A stretch of 64,000 bases of DNA from UBA10649 sp965278965 (GCA_965278965.1 OZ257127.1:1054001-1118000), one strand, 5' to 3'; numbered from the stretch's first letter, positions 1 to 8,904 are shown. Numbers and translations are program-made. The notes: generated by a model from the sequence alone, not told the origin.

Positions 1-155
1 GTGGCCGGGATCGTGTTCCATACCTCGTCGCGCACCGCGAGGTACAGCCGCTGGACGACCTGGGCACCGCCCCAGCGGATGTCGAACAGGTCAGCCCCGT
101 CGAGAACCGCGGTCAACGGGCCGCAACGCAGGGCCATCGGTCCCCGGGCGCTCAT
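1..155 (-). CDS. N-terminal part of an unidentified conserved protein (runs off left edge)
   Basis: The first 51 codons are visible, from an ATG at 155 to the window edge. The start overlaps the stop codon of the MmgE/PrpD gene as ATGA, so the two are translationally coupled, and this is the last visible gene of the leftward operon beginning at 6365. The visible N-terminus has a stretch VVQRLYLAVRDEVWNTIP, which resembles the start of large uncharacterised proteins found in sugar-acid clusters; that resemblance is from memory and not a firm family call. No signal peptide or catalytic motif is visible in this part. Function unknown. Confidence 0.6.
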   Translation of the reverse strand, partial: MSARGPMALRCGPLTAVLDGADLFDIRWGGAQVVQRLYLAVRDEVWNTIPA

Positions 156-1336
156 CGGATCAGCCCGGCCGTCAGCCGGCCCGGGCGCCCGGCGGGAGCC
201 AGCGCGGCGCGAGCCCGGGACACCAGATCCGCCGCCGCGGGGCCGATCACGTGTGTCCACTTGGCCGTCAGCTCTGTCTGCGCCGCGGGGTCGGACAGCG
301 TGGTCGGCGCGACGACGAGGTCGACCTCGCCGGCATCGGTCCGCGCTCGCACCCGGGCGTGCCCGACCGGCACGTCGGCCGCCTCGACCGTCACCAGGTC
401 GGTGCGGTCGTCCAGCGGTCCCGGGCGATCGGCCGCGTACGGGGACTGCGCCGCCCAGGCCCGCAGCGCACTGGTACGCGCGTCCCACCAGGGTCCCGCG
501 CCGTCGTCGTCCACGAGCGGGACCGCGCCGGCAGCAAGGCCCAGCCGGAGCTCGACCAGCGTGCCGGGCACGTCGCCCCGAGCGCGGGCCGCCCCGGACA
601 CCGCGGACTGCAGGAAACCCGAGACCGGCAGGAGACGCGGGGCCGCATCGGCGAGCCCGTCGCGCACCCGGACCTCGCCCGACGCGGCGGCCGCGGACAT
701 CGTCTCCCTCATGCCGCCCGGCCCATCGAACGCCGCGTCGAGCGCGACGGCACCGACAAGGGCCGCCCGTGCGGCCGCGAGGCCCAGCCCGGCGGCGGCC
801 GCCCGGTTGAACGCCGCGGCCCCGGCTCGCTCACGCGCTGCCCGTGCCAGGCCACCGGCGTTCGCGGCGGCCAAGGCGAGGGCTCGTTCATGCTCGTCCG
901 CACCCGCCCCGAGGATGACCGCCGCCGCGGAGGCCGCGCCGAGCGCACCCGCCGTCGCCGTGACGTGCCAGGCTGCACGGTGGCCGGCACCCAGGAGGTC
1001 GGCCACCGTGGCGGCTGTCAGGTAGCCGCGGGCGGCCGCCCGTTCGGCGAGGTCGCCCGGGACATCGTGCGCCGCGGCGAGCGCCACGACCACCGACCAG
1101 ATGACCGATCCCGGGTGGTGCAGGGACCGCCAGTCGATGTCGTCGCGGTCCTGGGCACTGGCCCGCAGCGCGAGCGTCGCGACCGTCCCGGCGACGCCGT
1201 CCTCGGCGAACGAGCCGGACGGCAGGTCGGCGCTCGCACGCACGCAGCCGAGGAAGTCCGCCAGGAGAAGGGGCAGCCGCCCGTCCGGGTCGGCCGGGGT
1301 GGGCGCCGCGACGATGGCAGCGAGTGCGTCGTCCAC
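152..1336 (-). CDS. MmgE/PrpD family protein
   Basis: A 394-residue alpha-helical, alanine-rich protein of the MmgE/PrpD family, whose known members include 2-methylcitrate dehydratase and cis-aconitate decarboxylase. The typical pattern is visible: HHPGSVIWSVVVALAAAHD near the N-terminus, then a helical core with GYLTAATVADLLGAGHRAAW and small-residue-rich helices. It is somewhat shorter than the usual 440 to 460 residues. GTG at 1336 is chosen because it follows the stop of the enolase-family gene by 8 bases; reading further upstream would run through that gene in another frame. It is fifth in the operon after an ABC importer and an enolase-superfamily gene, so it probably acts on a dehydrated sugar acid or a downstream acid. 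The substrate cannot be read from the sequence. Confidence 0.75.
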   Translation of the reverse strand: MDDALAAIVAAPTPADPDGRLPLLLADFLGCVRASADLPSGSFAEDGVAGTVATLALRASAQDRDDIDWRSLHHPGSVIWSVVVALAAAHDVPGDLAERAAARGYLTAATVADLLGAGHRAAWHVTATAGALGAASAAAVILGAGADEHERALALAAANAGGLARAARERAGAAAFNRAAAAGLGLAAARAALVGAVALDAAFDGPGGMRETMSAAAASGEVRVRDGLADAAPRLLPVSGFLQSAVSGAARARGDVPGTLVELRLGLAAGAVPLVDDDGAGPWWDARTSALRAWAAQSPYAADRPGPLDDRTDLVTVEAADVPVGHARVRARTDAGEVDLVVAPTTLSDPAAQTELTAKWTHVIGPAAADLVSRARAALAPAGRPGRLTAGLIR

Positions 1337-1344
1337 GTCGTCGC

Positions 1345-2469
1345 CTACTGGCGGTACCGATCGACGACGTCCTCCTGGATGTCGATACCCAGGCCGGGGC
1401 GCTGCGTCGGCGGGTACACCCACCCGTCGACGTGCTCGACCGGCTCCGGGACGAGGTCGTGCTGCATCGGGTTGCGCAGCGGCTTGATCTCGAACAGCTT
1501 GCAGGCCGGCGAGCTGAAGCTGATCGCCAGGCTCGCAGCGCTGCAGATGGCCGACGACCACGCATGCGCGTTGGCCTGCCGGCCGTACGCCTCGATCCGT
1601 TCCGTCGCCTTCTTGAAGCCGGTGATGCCTTCCGCCCGTCCGGGGTCTACGCCGACGACGTCGACGGTGCCGGTAGCGAGCACGCGCTCGAAGCCCTCGA
1701 GGTTCCACTCCCGCTCGCCGTAGGCGATGAGCGCCGTGGTCTTGCTGCGCAGGTTCGCGTAGCCCTCCGGGTCCCACGCACCCAGCGGCTCCTCGACCCA
1801 GGTCAGGTCGTACTCGTCGAACGCCTGCACGCGGCGGACGGCGTCGGTGACGTCCCACTTCACGTTGATCCCGCAGTCGATCATCAGCATCCGGTCCGGA
1901 CCGATCGCCTCCCGCATGGCCCGCACGTACTCGACGTCGCGGTCGTGCTCGTAGCCCAGGCGCGCGTTCCCCCGCTTGCCGAACCCGACCTTCATGCCCT
2001 GCAGGCCTGTCGACAACCATTCCTGCGCCTCGTCGGCCATGGCCGGGATCGACTCGTGGTGCGCGTGAGAGGACGCGATCGCCGGGAGCCGGTCATGGAC
2101 CGGCCCGCCCAGGAGGTCGAGGACGGACCGGCCAAGGGCCTTGCCCTTGATGTCCCACAGCGCCATGTCGATAGCGGCGACGGCGTAGGAGGCGATGCCG
2201 CCGTGGTACCCGTACCACCACGCCCGCTGCTTCATCTCCCGCCAGAGTGCCTCGGTGTGCACGGGGTCACGTCCGACGACGACCTCCGCCATGCCGGCGA
2301 TGATCGCCGCCGTCGCCGGGTTCGCCTCCGGGAACTGCGTGATCGACTCGCCCCAGCCGACGATGCCATCGTCGGTGGTCACCTTGACCAGGCACAGGTA
2401 CCGGGTCGCGTCGAAGTCGTTCGGCTCGGGGTACGCGACGGGGATCGGCTCGACGGTCGCGATCTTCAT
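1345..2469 (-). CDS. Mandelate racemase/muconate lactonizing enzyme family protein (enolase superfamily)
   Basis: A 374-residue enolase-superfamily enzyme with an N-terminal capping domain and a TIM barrel. Expected metal ligands are visible: Asp198 in MLMIDCG, Glu226 in WVEEP and Glu252 in YGERE. Lys160 and Lys165 lie in GMKVGFGK on the second strand, and His302 in NAHAW is a candidate acid/base. Such enzymes abstract a proton alpha to a carboxylate, and in sugar clusters most are acid-sugar dehydratases. It differs from the two closely related copies at 15622 and 31097, which have a KFK motif and GQSE. The ATG overlaps the ATPase stop as ATGA, tying it to the importer. Probable sugar-acid dehydratase; substrate unknown. 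Confidence 0.85.
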   Translation of the reverse strand: MKIATVEPIPVAYPEPNDFDATRYLCLVKVTTDDGIVGWGESITQFPEANPATAAIIAGMAEVVVGRDPVHTEALWREMKQRAWWYGYHGGIASYAVAAIDMALWDIKGKALGRSVLDLLGGPVHDRLPAIASSHAHHESIPAMADEAQEWLSTGLQGMKVGFGKRGNARLGYEHDRDVEYVRAMREAIGPDRMLMIDCGINVKWDVTDAVRRVQAFDEYDLTWVEEPLGAWDPEGYANLRSKTTALIAYGEREWNLEGFERVLATGTVDVVGVDPGRAEGITGFKKATERIEAYGRQANAHAWSSAICSAASLAISFSSPACKLFEIKPLRNPMQHDLVPEPVEHVDGWVYPPTQRPGLGIDIQEDVVDRYRQ

Positions 2470-3986
2470 GCAGGGGGCCCTTCCTGGGACGACGGGTGGG
2501 TGGGGACGAGGTCGGTTCCGGCGAGCACGGCAATCGCTTCGGCGAGGCTCTCGGCGTCGGCGAACGCGGCGACGTCGAGTATCCCGACCATACGGCCGCG
2601 CGACATCACGGCAACCCGGTCGGCGGCGTCGAACACCTCCGAGTCCTCCGTGCAGTACAGGAGGACACCGGCCCCGGACCCGCAGTAGTCACGCAGCAGG
2701 CGGTAGATCTCCGCCTTGCTGCCGAGGTCGACCCCGCGGGTCGGCTCCTCCAGCGCGAGCAGAGCGGGCCGCAGCGCGAGCGCCGACGCGATCGCGACCT
2801 TCTGCTGGTTGCCACCGCTGAGCGAACGGATCGGGGTGTCGAGGTCGGCGGTCTTCACGTAGAACGCGGTGCGGGACTCCTGGGCAACCGCCCGGGCCTG
2901 CCGGCGGCGCAGCACGCCCGTGCGTGCCGTGAGCGACCCAGCCTGGCGCAGGTACAGGTTCTCGGCCACCGAGAGGTTCGTGAACAGGCTCTCGCTCCGG
3001 TCGCCGGTCACGTAGGCGACATCGTCGTGGTCGAGCGGGCCCGCAGGACCCTCGAGCGAGAAGGTCCCCTGGGCGTTCTCGAACCCGGCTACCGAGCGCA
3101 CGAGCTCCCGGCCACCGGAGCCCTCGACACCGACGATCGCGACGACCTCCCCGGCGCGCAGAGAGAGCTCGACGTCCGCGAACCGGGAGTGGCGGTGCGT
3201 CCAGCCCGACAGGTGCAGCAGGCGCCGGTCGGGCGCCGGCCGCCCGGCGCGGTCCGCTGCCGCGGGACCCGAACGGCCGACCACCAGCTCGCGGGCGATC
3301 CGCTCCTGGTCGATGTGCGGCTGGGCGAGCTCGGTGCGGACCTTGCCGTCCACGATCACGATGAGCCGGTCGCAGTGCGCGGCGAGCTCGGCCAGACGAT
3401 GGCTCACGAGCAAGATCACCTTGTCCTGCGCGGCGAGGGCGTGCATCCGGTCGAACAGCTCGGCCGACTCAGCCTCCGTCAGTGCCGAGTTGGGCTCGTC
3501 GAACAAGAACACGTCGGCACGCTTGGCGAGTGCTCGGGCGATCTCGGTGCGCTGCTGCAGGGCCAGCGGCAGCGAGCCCACCGGGTCGTTCGCGTACGGC
3601 AGCAGGCCGACCTCTCGAAGGACGTCACGGTCGGCGTCCCGGCCGCGCGGACGCAGCAGGCGCGTCGGCTCCTGACCGACGAGGAGGTTCTCCGCGACGG
3701 TCAGGTTGGGGAAAAGCTGAGGCTCCTGGTGGACGACCGCCACGCGGTCGGCGTCTGAGGACGCCCGCCACGGTGCGCCGTCGAGGGCGATCACGCCGCT
3801 GTCGGGCACGGTCTCACTCGCGAGCACCTTCACCAGGGTGCTCTTGCCCGCACCGTTCGGGCCGGCGACGCCGAGGATCTCCCCGGGTCGGGCCGCAAGG
3901 TCCAGCCCGGCGAGGGCCCACGTGTCGCCGTACCTCTTGACCAGGCCGGAGATCTCGATGCCGCGCGTCGTCACGGTCGTGCTCAT
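2466..3986 (-). CDS. Sugar ABC transporter ATP-binding protein (RbsA/MglA type, double domain)
   Basis: A 506-residue protein with two fused ATPase domains that powers the CUT2-type importer with the permease at 3989 and the lipoprotein at 5121. Domain 1 has Walker A GPNGAGKST at 42-50 and a Walker B ending FLFDEP, but its signature is degenerate (LPLALQQRTEIA rather than LSGGQ). Domain 2 has the normal CUT2 pattern: degenerate Walker A (GVEGSGGREL), canonical LSGGNQQK and LLALEEPTRGVD. The ATG at 3986 lies 2 bases after the permease stop; an upstream extension in this frame overlaps the permease and is not real. The imported substrate is a monosaccharide or derivative, identity unknown. Confidence 0.9.
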   Translation of the reverse strand: MSTTVTTRGIEISGLVKRYGDTWALAGLDLAARPGEILGVAGPNGAGKSTLVKVLASETVPDSGVIALDGAPWRASSDADRVAVVHQEPQLFPNLTVAENLLVGQEPTRLLRPRGRDADRDVLREVGLLPYANDPVGSLPLALQQRTEIARALAKRADVFLFDEPNSALTEAESAELFDRMHALAAQDKVILLVSHRLAELAAHCDRLIVIVDGKVRTELAQPHIDQERIARELVVGRSGPAAADRAGRPAPDRRLLHLSGWTHRHSRFADVELSLRAGEVVAIVGVEGSGGRELVRSVAGFENAQGTFSLEGPAGPLDHDDVAYVTGDRSESLFTNLSVAENLYLRQAGSLTARTGVLRRRQARAVAQESRTAFYVKTADLDTPIRSLSGGNQQKVAIASALALRPALLALEEPTRGVDLGSKAEIYRLLRDYCGSGAGVLLYCTEDSEVFDAADRVAVMSRGRMVGILDVAAFADAESLAEAIAVLAGTDLVPTHPSSQEGPPA

Positions 3987-3988
3987 TC

Positions 3989-5038
3989 TCAGGCGGCCTG
4001 GCGCCAGCGCTGCGTCGCCTGGTCGAGAACGACGGCACCGATCGTGACGACGCCGATGAAGATCTGCTGGAGGAACGCCCCGGCCGCCATCAGGGCCAGG
4101 CCGTTGTTGAGGATCGAGAGCAGGAGGCAGCCGAGGAGGGTGCCGAGCACCGTGCCCCGTCCCCCGGACAGGCTCGCTCCGCCGATGACGACGGCGGCAA
4201 AGGTCGGGAACAGCAGCCCGGCCCCGGAGTCCGGCTGCACCGAGCCGATGAACGCGAACACGAGGATGGCGGCGACGGCCGCCGACAGGGCGCAGATCAC
4301 GAACGACCAGATCTTGTATCGGCGGACCCGGATCCGGGCGAACTGCGCGGCGATCGGGTTGCCACCGATCGCCTTGAGCCGGAAGCCGAACAGCGACTTG
4401 CTGATGAGGTACCAGAAGCCGAGGGCGATGGCGGCCATCCAGATCGCGCCCATCGGCAGGCCGAGGGGGAGGTCCTGGTTGCTCAGGCCGCGGAAGAAGT
4501 CGACCTGCGTCTCGTTCATCGTCCGGCCCGGTCCGGGCTGCAGCGGCGAGAACGTCGCTGAGCCGCTCACGAGCAGCGTGAACCCGAACACGAGGGTGCT
4601 GGCGCCGAGGGTCGCGATGAACGAGGGGATCTTCGTGACCGTGGTGAAGAACCCGTTGAACAGGCCCACGAGGATCGCGGCGACGAGGGCAAGGCCGATG
4701 GCCATGCCGATGCTCCAGCCCCAGCTGATCCACGCGACGGCGGTGATCATGCCGCTGAAGCCGTACACGGCACCGAAGGACAGGTCGATCTCGCCGACGA
4801 TGAGGACGACGGTCAGCCCCAGGCCGACGATGGCGAGCGTGCTCATGTAGCGCAGCAGGCCCAGGAGGTTCTCCGGCTGCAGGAACCGGCCGTCCGAGGC
4901 GATCGCGAAGATCGCCATCACCAGCAGGATCGTCCCGATGAGCCCGGCCGTCCGGCCGAACTCCTGGAGCACCCGCCGCCGGCCCTCTCCCGCCGCTTCG
5001 GCCGGAGCGTCGTCGGCCTGGACCTGATCGAGCGCCAC
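3989..5038 (-). CDS. Sugar ABC transporter permease (RbsC type)
   Basis: A 349-residue integral membrane protein with about ten hydrophobic segments, the inner-membrane channel of the first CUT2 importer. The family motif around residue 80 is present as GEIDLSFGAVYGFSG, close to the usual GxIDLSVG. A GASLSGGRGTVLGTLLG loop typical of RbsC-like permeases lies in the C-terminal half. The GTG start at 5038 follows a strong GAGGAGGG Shine-Dalgarno. It is second in the operon, after the binding lipoprotein. Confidence 0.9.
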   Translation of the reverse strand: MALDQVQADDAPAEAAGEGRRRVLQEFGRTAGLIGTILLVMAIFAIASDGRFLQPENLLGLLRYMSTLAIVGLGLTVVLIVGEIDLSFGAVYGFSGMITAVAWISWGWSIGMAIGLALVAAILVGLFNGFFTTVTKIPSFIATLGASTLVFGFTLLVSGSATFSPLQPGPGRTMNETQVDFFRGLSNQDLPLGLPMGAIWMAAIALGFWYLISKSLFGFRLKAIGGNPIAAQFARIRVRRYKIWSFVICALSAAVAAILVFAFIGSVQPDSGAGLLFPTFAAVVIGGASLSGGRGTVLGTLLGCLLLSILNNGLALMAAGAFLQQIFIGVVTIGAVVLDQATQRWRQAA

Positions 5039-5120
5039 TGAACCCTCCTCGTATGTGGTCCGGGCTCGGGGCCGGCGTCAGTCGCCGGCCCCGAGCCGCG
5101 GGTGCGTCGAGCTCCTACTG

Positions 5121-6365
5121 CTACTTCAGGATCGCGTTGAACGCCTCGCGGGCCGCCGCCACGTTCTCCGAGGTGACCGGGACCAGCTCCTGCGTGTTCG
5201 GCATGACCAGGCCGTCCTTGAGGAACGCGGCACAGGCGAGAGCGCCGTAGCCGGCCTGCTGGGACCACGCCTGGTCGAGCGCCGCCACCTGGGTGCCAGC
5301 CTCGATGCCCTGGAACTGGCCCTCGCTGAGGTTCCAGCCGATGGAGAAGACCTCGCCGTCGCGCCCGGCGTCCGTGATCGCCCGGTTCAGGTGCTCAGCG
5401 CCGATGTCCACGTTCTCGATGAACTGGACGTCGGGGTTGCCGGTGAGGAACGCCTTGTACGTGTCGTAGGTCTTCGCCGGGTCGTACGACGTGACGATCG
5501 CGTCGGACGCGCTGTTGACGAAGCTCGAGCCGGGGACCAGCTCGGTGATGCCGTCGATGAAGCCCTTCATGCGGCCCTGCGCCCAGGACGCCGACGGGTC
5601 ACCGCCGGAGACGGCGAAGACCTTGAGGTCCTTGCCGTTCGCCGTCGCCCAGTCCGCGACGATCTGGGCGGCCTGCTTGCCCTCTTCGTACGAGACCTGG
5701 GTGAAGTTCGCGAACTCGTTGGCGTTCGACGTGACGCCGACGGTGAACACCGGGATCCCCTGGCTGGTCGCCTTGTTGGTGATGTCCGTCATGCTCACGT
5801 CGTCGAGCGGCTGGATCGACAGGCAGTCGATCTGGCCGGTGTTGAGCAGCGCCTCGATGCCGGCGAGCTGCGCCTGCACGTCCTGGCCCGGCGTCGACGG
5901 CGACACGTCGGCGCCGTTCATGGGCAGGATCGAGTTGGCGACCGGCAGCGTGTCCGCGTAGCCGATGCCGTACTGCTGGCCGAAGAGCGGGATGCTCTTG
6001 GAGCCGTACGAGATCACGTAGTTGATCGGCTCGCCCTTGGCGATCTTCTCGGCCGTCTCGGGCTTGAGCGTGAAGGTGCTCCCGTCCTTGAGCGTCGCCG
6101 GCGCCGGGGCGGCAGCGAGCAGCGAGGCGGCGAGCTGATCGTAGCCCATCGAGTCGAGCTCGGTGGCCTGGGCGCTGAAGTCGCCGCTCGCCGCGGCACT
6201 GGCCGCGGCGCTGGAGGCGGGGGCCGCGGCGGAGGAGGCCGGAGCGGCGGCGGAGGTCTCCGCCGGGCTCGACGACTCCGTCGTGGAACCGGCCGAGCAT
6301 GCCGCGAGGGCCACGGAGGCCCCTGCGACCAGCACTGCATATCGCTTCATGGTCGACACTGGCAT
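5121..6365 (-). CDS. Sugar-binding lipoprotein of a CUT2 ABC importer
   Basis: A 414-residue exported lipoprotein that captures the substrate. The signal peptide ends in a lipobox LAAC with Cys23 as the lipidated residue, followed by a Ser/Ala/Pro-rich linker to about residue 60 and then a periplasmic-binding-protein type I fold (SIQPLDDVS, DITNKATSQGIPVFTVG, ANGKDLKVFAVSGGD). ATG at 6365 is chosen because GAGGA stands at a workable distance; the GTG just before it (6368) is too close and the internal ATG at 6350 lacks a ribosome binding site. It is the first gene of the leftward operon and is preceded by a GGAA-type operator at 6379-6396. Confidence 0.9.
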   Translation of the reverse strand: MPVSTMKRYAVLVAGASVALAACSAGSTTESSSPAETSAAAPASSAAAPASSAAASAAASGDFSAQATELDSMGYDQLAASLLAAAPAPATLKDGSTFTLKPETAEKIAKGEPINYVISYGSKSIPLFGQQYGIGYADTLPVANSILPMNGADVSPSTPGQDVQAQLAGIEALLNTGQIDCLSIQPLDDVSMTDITNKATSQGIPVFTVGVTSNANEFANFTQVSYEEGKQAAQIVADWATANGKDLKVFAVSGGDPSASWAQGRMKGFIDGITELVPGSSFVNSASDAIVTSYDPAKTYDTYKAFLTGNPDVQFIENVDIGAEHLNRAITDAGRDGEVFSIGWNLSEGQFQGIEAGTQVAALDQAWSQQAGYGALACAAFLKDGLVMPNTQELVPVTSENVAAAREAFNAILK

Positions 6366-6378
6366 CACGTCCTCAGAT

Positions 6379-6396
6379 TGGAACTGTTTCCAGAAA
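6379..6396 (-). promoter_or_regulatory. Predicted LacI-family operator in front of the first ABC operon
   Basis: On the minus strand this reads TTCTGGAAACAGTTCCAA, a near-palindrome centred on GGAA-NN-TTCC and lying 13 bases before the start codon of the binding-protein gene. It matches the motif repeated at the other catabolic promoters of the island, and its position in the short leader would block transcription or early elongation. Confidence 0.6.
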
Positions 6397-6514
6397 CGTA
6401 TTCAGGATGGTGCGCCCCGTCAACGCGGTCAGCGAAAGACGGTCATAACGATTCGGTAACACGCCGGGGGTCGCTCCGGGTCGCGGCGGGGCGCCGTGCG
6501 CGGGTCGCGATCGA

Positions 6515-6531
6515 TTCTGGTATCGTTTCCA
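6515..6531 (+). promoter_or_regulatory. Predicted LacI-family operator in front of the CoA transferase-lacI operon
   Basis: TTCTGGTATCGTTTCCA lies 32 bases before the CoA transferase start. The inner TATCGT fits a TANNNT -10 box, as it does at 32247, so a bound repressor would cover the promoter. No clear -35 is seen. Since the operon encodes a LacI-type regulator, this is probably autoregulation. Confidence 0.55.
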
Positions 6532-6563
6532 CAAATCCCTTCCCCGTCACCCGGAGCAACCGC

Positions 6564-7808
6564 ATGCCACGGATCCTCGAGGACGTCCGCATCATCTCCT
6601 TCGAGCAGTACGGCGCCGGGCCGTTCGCCACGCTGCACCTGGCCGAGCTCGGCGCCGAGGTGATCAAGATCGAGCAGTGGCCCGACGGTGACGTCGGTCG
6701 GCTCGTCCCCCCGTATCGGACCGAGGGCGACAGCCTCTTCTTCCAGTCGTTGAACCGCAGCAAGCGCAGCGTCTGCCTCGATCTGCGCCGGCCGGAGGGT
6801 CGGGCCGTCTTCGAGGACCTCGTGCAGGAGAGCGACGCGGTCTTCTCGAACCTGCGCGGCGATGTCCCGGGCCGGCTCGGGATCACGTATGCGGACCTGG
6901 CACCCCTCAACCCCGCGATCGTGTGCTGCTCCCTGTCCGGCTACGGCATGACCGGACCCCGACATGACCTTCCCGGCTTCGACTACATGGTCCAGGGCAT
7001 CGCCGGCTGGATGAGCATCACCGGGGAGCCGGATGGCCCTCCGTCGAAGACGGGCCTGTCGGCGGTCGACTTCGCCAGCGGGTACGCGGCCGCCCTCGCG
7101 CTCGTGTCCGGCCTGCACGCCGCGCGCCGGGACAAGGTGGGCTGCGACTGCGACATCTCCCTGCTGGAGTCCGCGCTGTCGATGCTCAACTACCTGGTCA
7201 CGTGGGCCGGGACCGAGGACTACCAGCCCGCCCGGGTAGAGCGCTCCGGGCACCCGACCCTCGTGCCCTTCCAGAACTTCCGGACCCGCGACGGGTGGGT
7301 CGTCGCGGGTGGGTCGAAGGAGAAGTTCTGGGTCCGGATGGCGAAGGCCCTGGGACGGGAGGACCTGCTGACCGACGCGCGGTTCGCGACGTTCGAGTCC
7401 CGGTTCGAGCACAAGGACCTGCTCATCGCCCAGCTGGACGCCGCGTTCGCCCGTGAGACGACCGCGCACTGGCTGGCGGAGCTGGAGCGCGCGGGTGTGC
7501 CGTGCGCTCCGATCAACACTGTCGGGCAGGCCCTCGCGGACCCCCAGGTCGTGGCTCGCGAGGCCGTGTTCCGGCTGGAGCACCCGGTCTGGGGTGCTGT
7601 GGCGCACGCGGCGAGCCCGATGCGTGTCGGCACGCAGCCGCACGTGCGCCGCGCCGCGCCGCTGCTGGGCGCCGACACGCGCGCGGTCCTGGTCGACGAG
7701 CTCGGCTACTCCGACGAGCAGGTCCACGAGCTCGCCCGGGCGGGGGCCGTCGCCGGGCCGGACCTGCCCGGCGCCGATCCCGCACGTCCAGGTCACCGAC
7801 CCGCATAG
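6564..7808 (+). CDS. CaiB/BaiF (class III) CoA transferase family protein
   Basis: A 414-residue class III CoA transferase, an enzyme type that moves CoA between carboxylic acids through an aspartyl-CoA intermediate. The N-terminal block LEDVRIISFEQYGAGPFAT and the GAEVIKIE motif are typical. Asp169 in SAVDFASG falls exactly where the catalytic Asp169 lies in formyl-CoA transferase and CaiB. Length is normal. ATG 6564 has a GGAG ribosome binding site 8 bases upstream; the much longer open frame upstream is antisense to the binding-protein gene. It forms a two-gene operon with the lacI gene. A CoA transferase in a sugar island suggests that an acid product is activated to a CoA ester; donor and acceptor are unknown. 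Confidence 0.85.
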   Translation: MPRILEDVRIISFEQYGAGPFATLHLAELGAEVIKIEQWPDGDVGRLVPPYRTEGDSLFFQSLNRSKRSVCLDLRRPEGRAVFEDLVQESDAVFSNLRGDVPGRLGITYADLAPLNPAIVCCSLSGYGMTGPRHDLPGFDYMVQGIAGWMSITGEPDGPPSKTGLSAVDFASGYAAALALVSGLHAARRDKVGCDCDISLLESALSMLNYLVTWAGTEDYQPARVERSGHPTLVPFQNFRTRDGWVVAGGSKEKFWVRMAKALGREDLLTDARFATFESRFEHKDLLIAQLDAAFARETTAHWLAELERAGVPCAPINTVGQALADPQVVAREAVFRLEHPVWGAVAHAASPMRVGTQPHVRRAAPLLGADTRAVLVDELGYSDEQVHELARAGAVAGPDLPGADPARPGHRPA

Positions 7809-7860
7809 ACTGGGCGCGCCCGAGCGCGCCGGACTCCTTCCGAGCACGAAGGAGGACCCA

Positions 7861-8901
7861 ATCCCCGAGAACAGACCGGTCACGATCCACGACGTGGCCC
7901 GCCGCGCGGGCGTTGCCGTCTCGTCCGTCTCACGCGTCCTCAGCGACCATCCCGACGTCAGCGCGTCGATGCGGACGAAGGTCCAGGCAGCGGCGGACGA
8001 GCTGGGCTACGCCCCTGACCTCGTGGCCCGCAGCATGCGCAGCGGCACGACGGGGGTCATCGGCCTCGTACTGCGCGACTACGCGAACCCGTTCTTCAGC
8101 GACGTCATCCGCGGGATCGAGGAGGGCCTGACCGACGCGGGCTACACCCTCATCGTCACGAGCAGCGGCCGCGACCCCTCCCACGAGGCACGGATAATCG
8201 GGACCCTTCGGCAGCGGCGGGTCGATGCGCTTCTCCTCGCGACGGTCTCCGACCGCGTTCCCGCGACCCGCAAGGTCATCGCGGCGTACGACCGGCCGAT
8301 CCTCCTCCTGGACCGCGAGTTCCCGCGGCTGTCGACCCCGAGGATCCTGTTCGACCACGCGAGCGGCGTCCGCGACGCGACCGCCGACCTGATCGACAAG
8401 GGCCACCGCCGGATCGCGTTCGTCACCGGCACGCCGGACGTCCGGCCCACCCGTGAACGCCTGCGTGGCTTCGTGGCGGCCTACAAGGACGCCGGCCTCG
8501 ACCCGGCAGACGGCACGCAGGCCAGCGAGGTGTTCTCGACCTCGGTCGCACGCGACACGGCGAAGCGGCTGCTCGCCCTTCCCGCCCGCAAACGTCCGAC
8601 GGCACTCATCGCCGGCGGCACGCAGGCCACGAGCGGAGTCCTGGAGGCGCTCAGCGACCTGGGGCTCCAGGCAGGCCCGGACGTGTCGATGGTCAGCTGC
8701 GACGACCTGCCCTGGCTGCGGGTGATGCGCCCCCGCGTCAGCGCCGTCTCCCGGGACGCCGAGGGATTCGGCCGCGCAGCGGCCGAGCAGGTCCTGCGCA
8801 TGGTGCGCGGCGAGGAGCCCCTGGAGGTCGTGCTGCCGACGGTCTACGAGCCGCGGGAGACGACCTGCCCGGTACCACGCCGAGGTCCTCGCCGGACCTG
8901 A
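7861..8901 (+). CDS. LacI-family transcriptional regulator with a probable ATC start codon
   Basis: A 346-residue LacI/GalR repressor. The N-terminal helix-turn-helix reads VTIHDVARRAGV then VAVSSVSRVLSDHPDVS, the hinge helix is DLVARSMRSG, and a periplasmic-binding-like sensor domain follows. No in-frame ATG, GTG or TTG stands between the CoA transferase stop (7808) and the HTH. The only well-placed ribosome binding site (AAGGAGG, 7849-7855) lies 5 bases before ATC at 7861, giving the N-terminus expected for the family. A GTG inside the HTH (about 7894) would destroy DNA binding. The regulator probably controls the GGAA-type operators across the island. Confidence 0.85.
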   Translation: MPENRPVTIHDVARRAGVAVSSVSRVLSDHPDVSASMRTKVQAAADELGYAPDLVARSMRSGTTGVIGLVLRDYANPFFSDVIRGIEEGLTDAGYTLIVTSSGRDPSHEARIIGTLRQRRVDALLLATVSDRVPATRKVIAAYDRPILLLDREFPRLSTPRILFDHASGVRDATADLIDKGHRRIAFVTGTPDVRPTRERLRGFVAAYKDAGLDPADGTQASEVFSTSVARDTAKRLLALPARKRPTALIAGGTQATSGVLEALSDLGLQAGPDVSMVSCDDLPWLRVMRPRVSAVSRDAEGFGRAAAEQVLRMVRGEEPLEVVLPTVYEPRETTCPVPRRGPRRT

Positions 8902-8904
8902 CGC

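Noticed and set aside
5055..7808. A 917-residue open frame covering the CoA transferase and its upstream region
   Set aside because: The first 500 codons are antisense to the binding-lipoprotein gene and show no family character. The real gene starts at ATG 6564 with a ribosome binding site.
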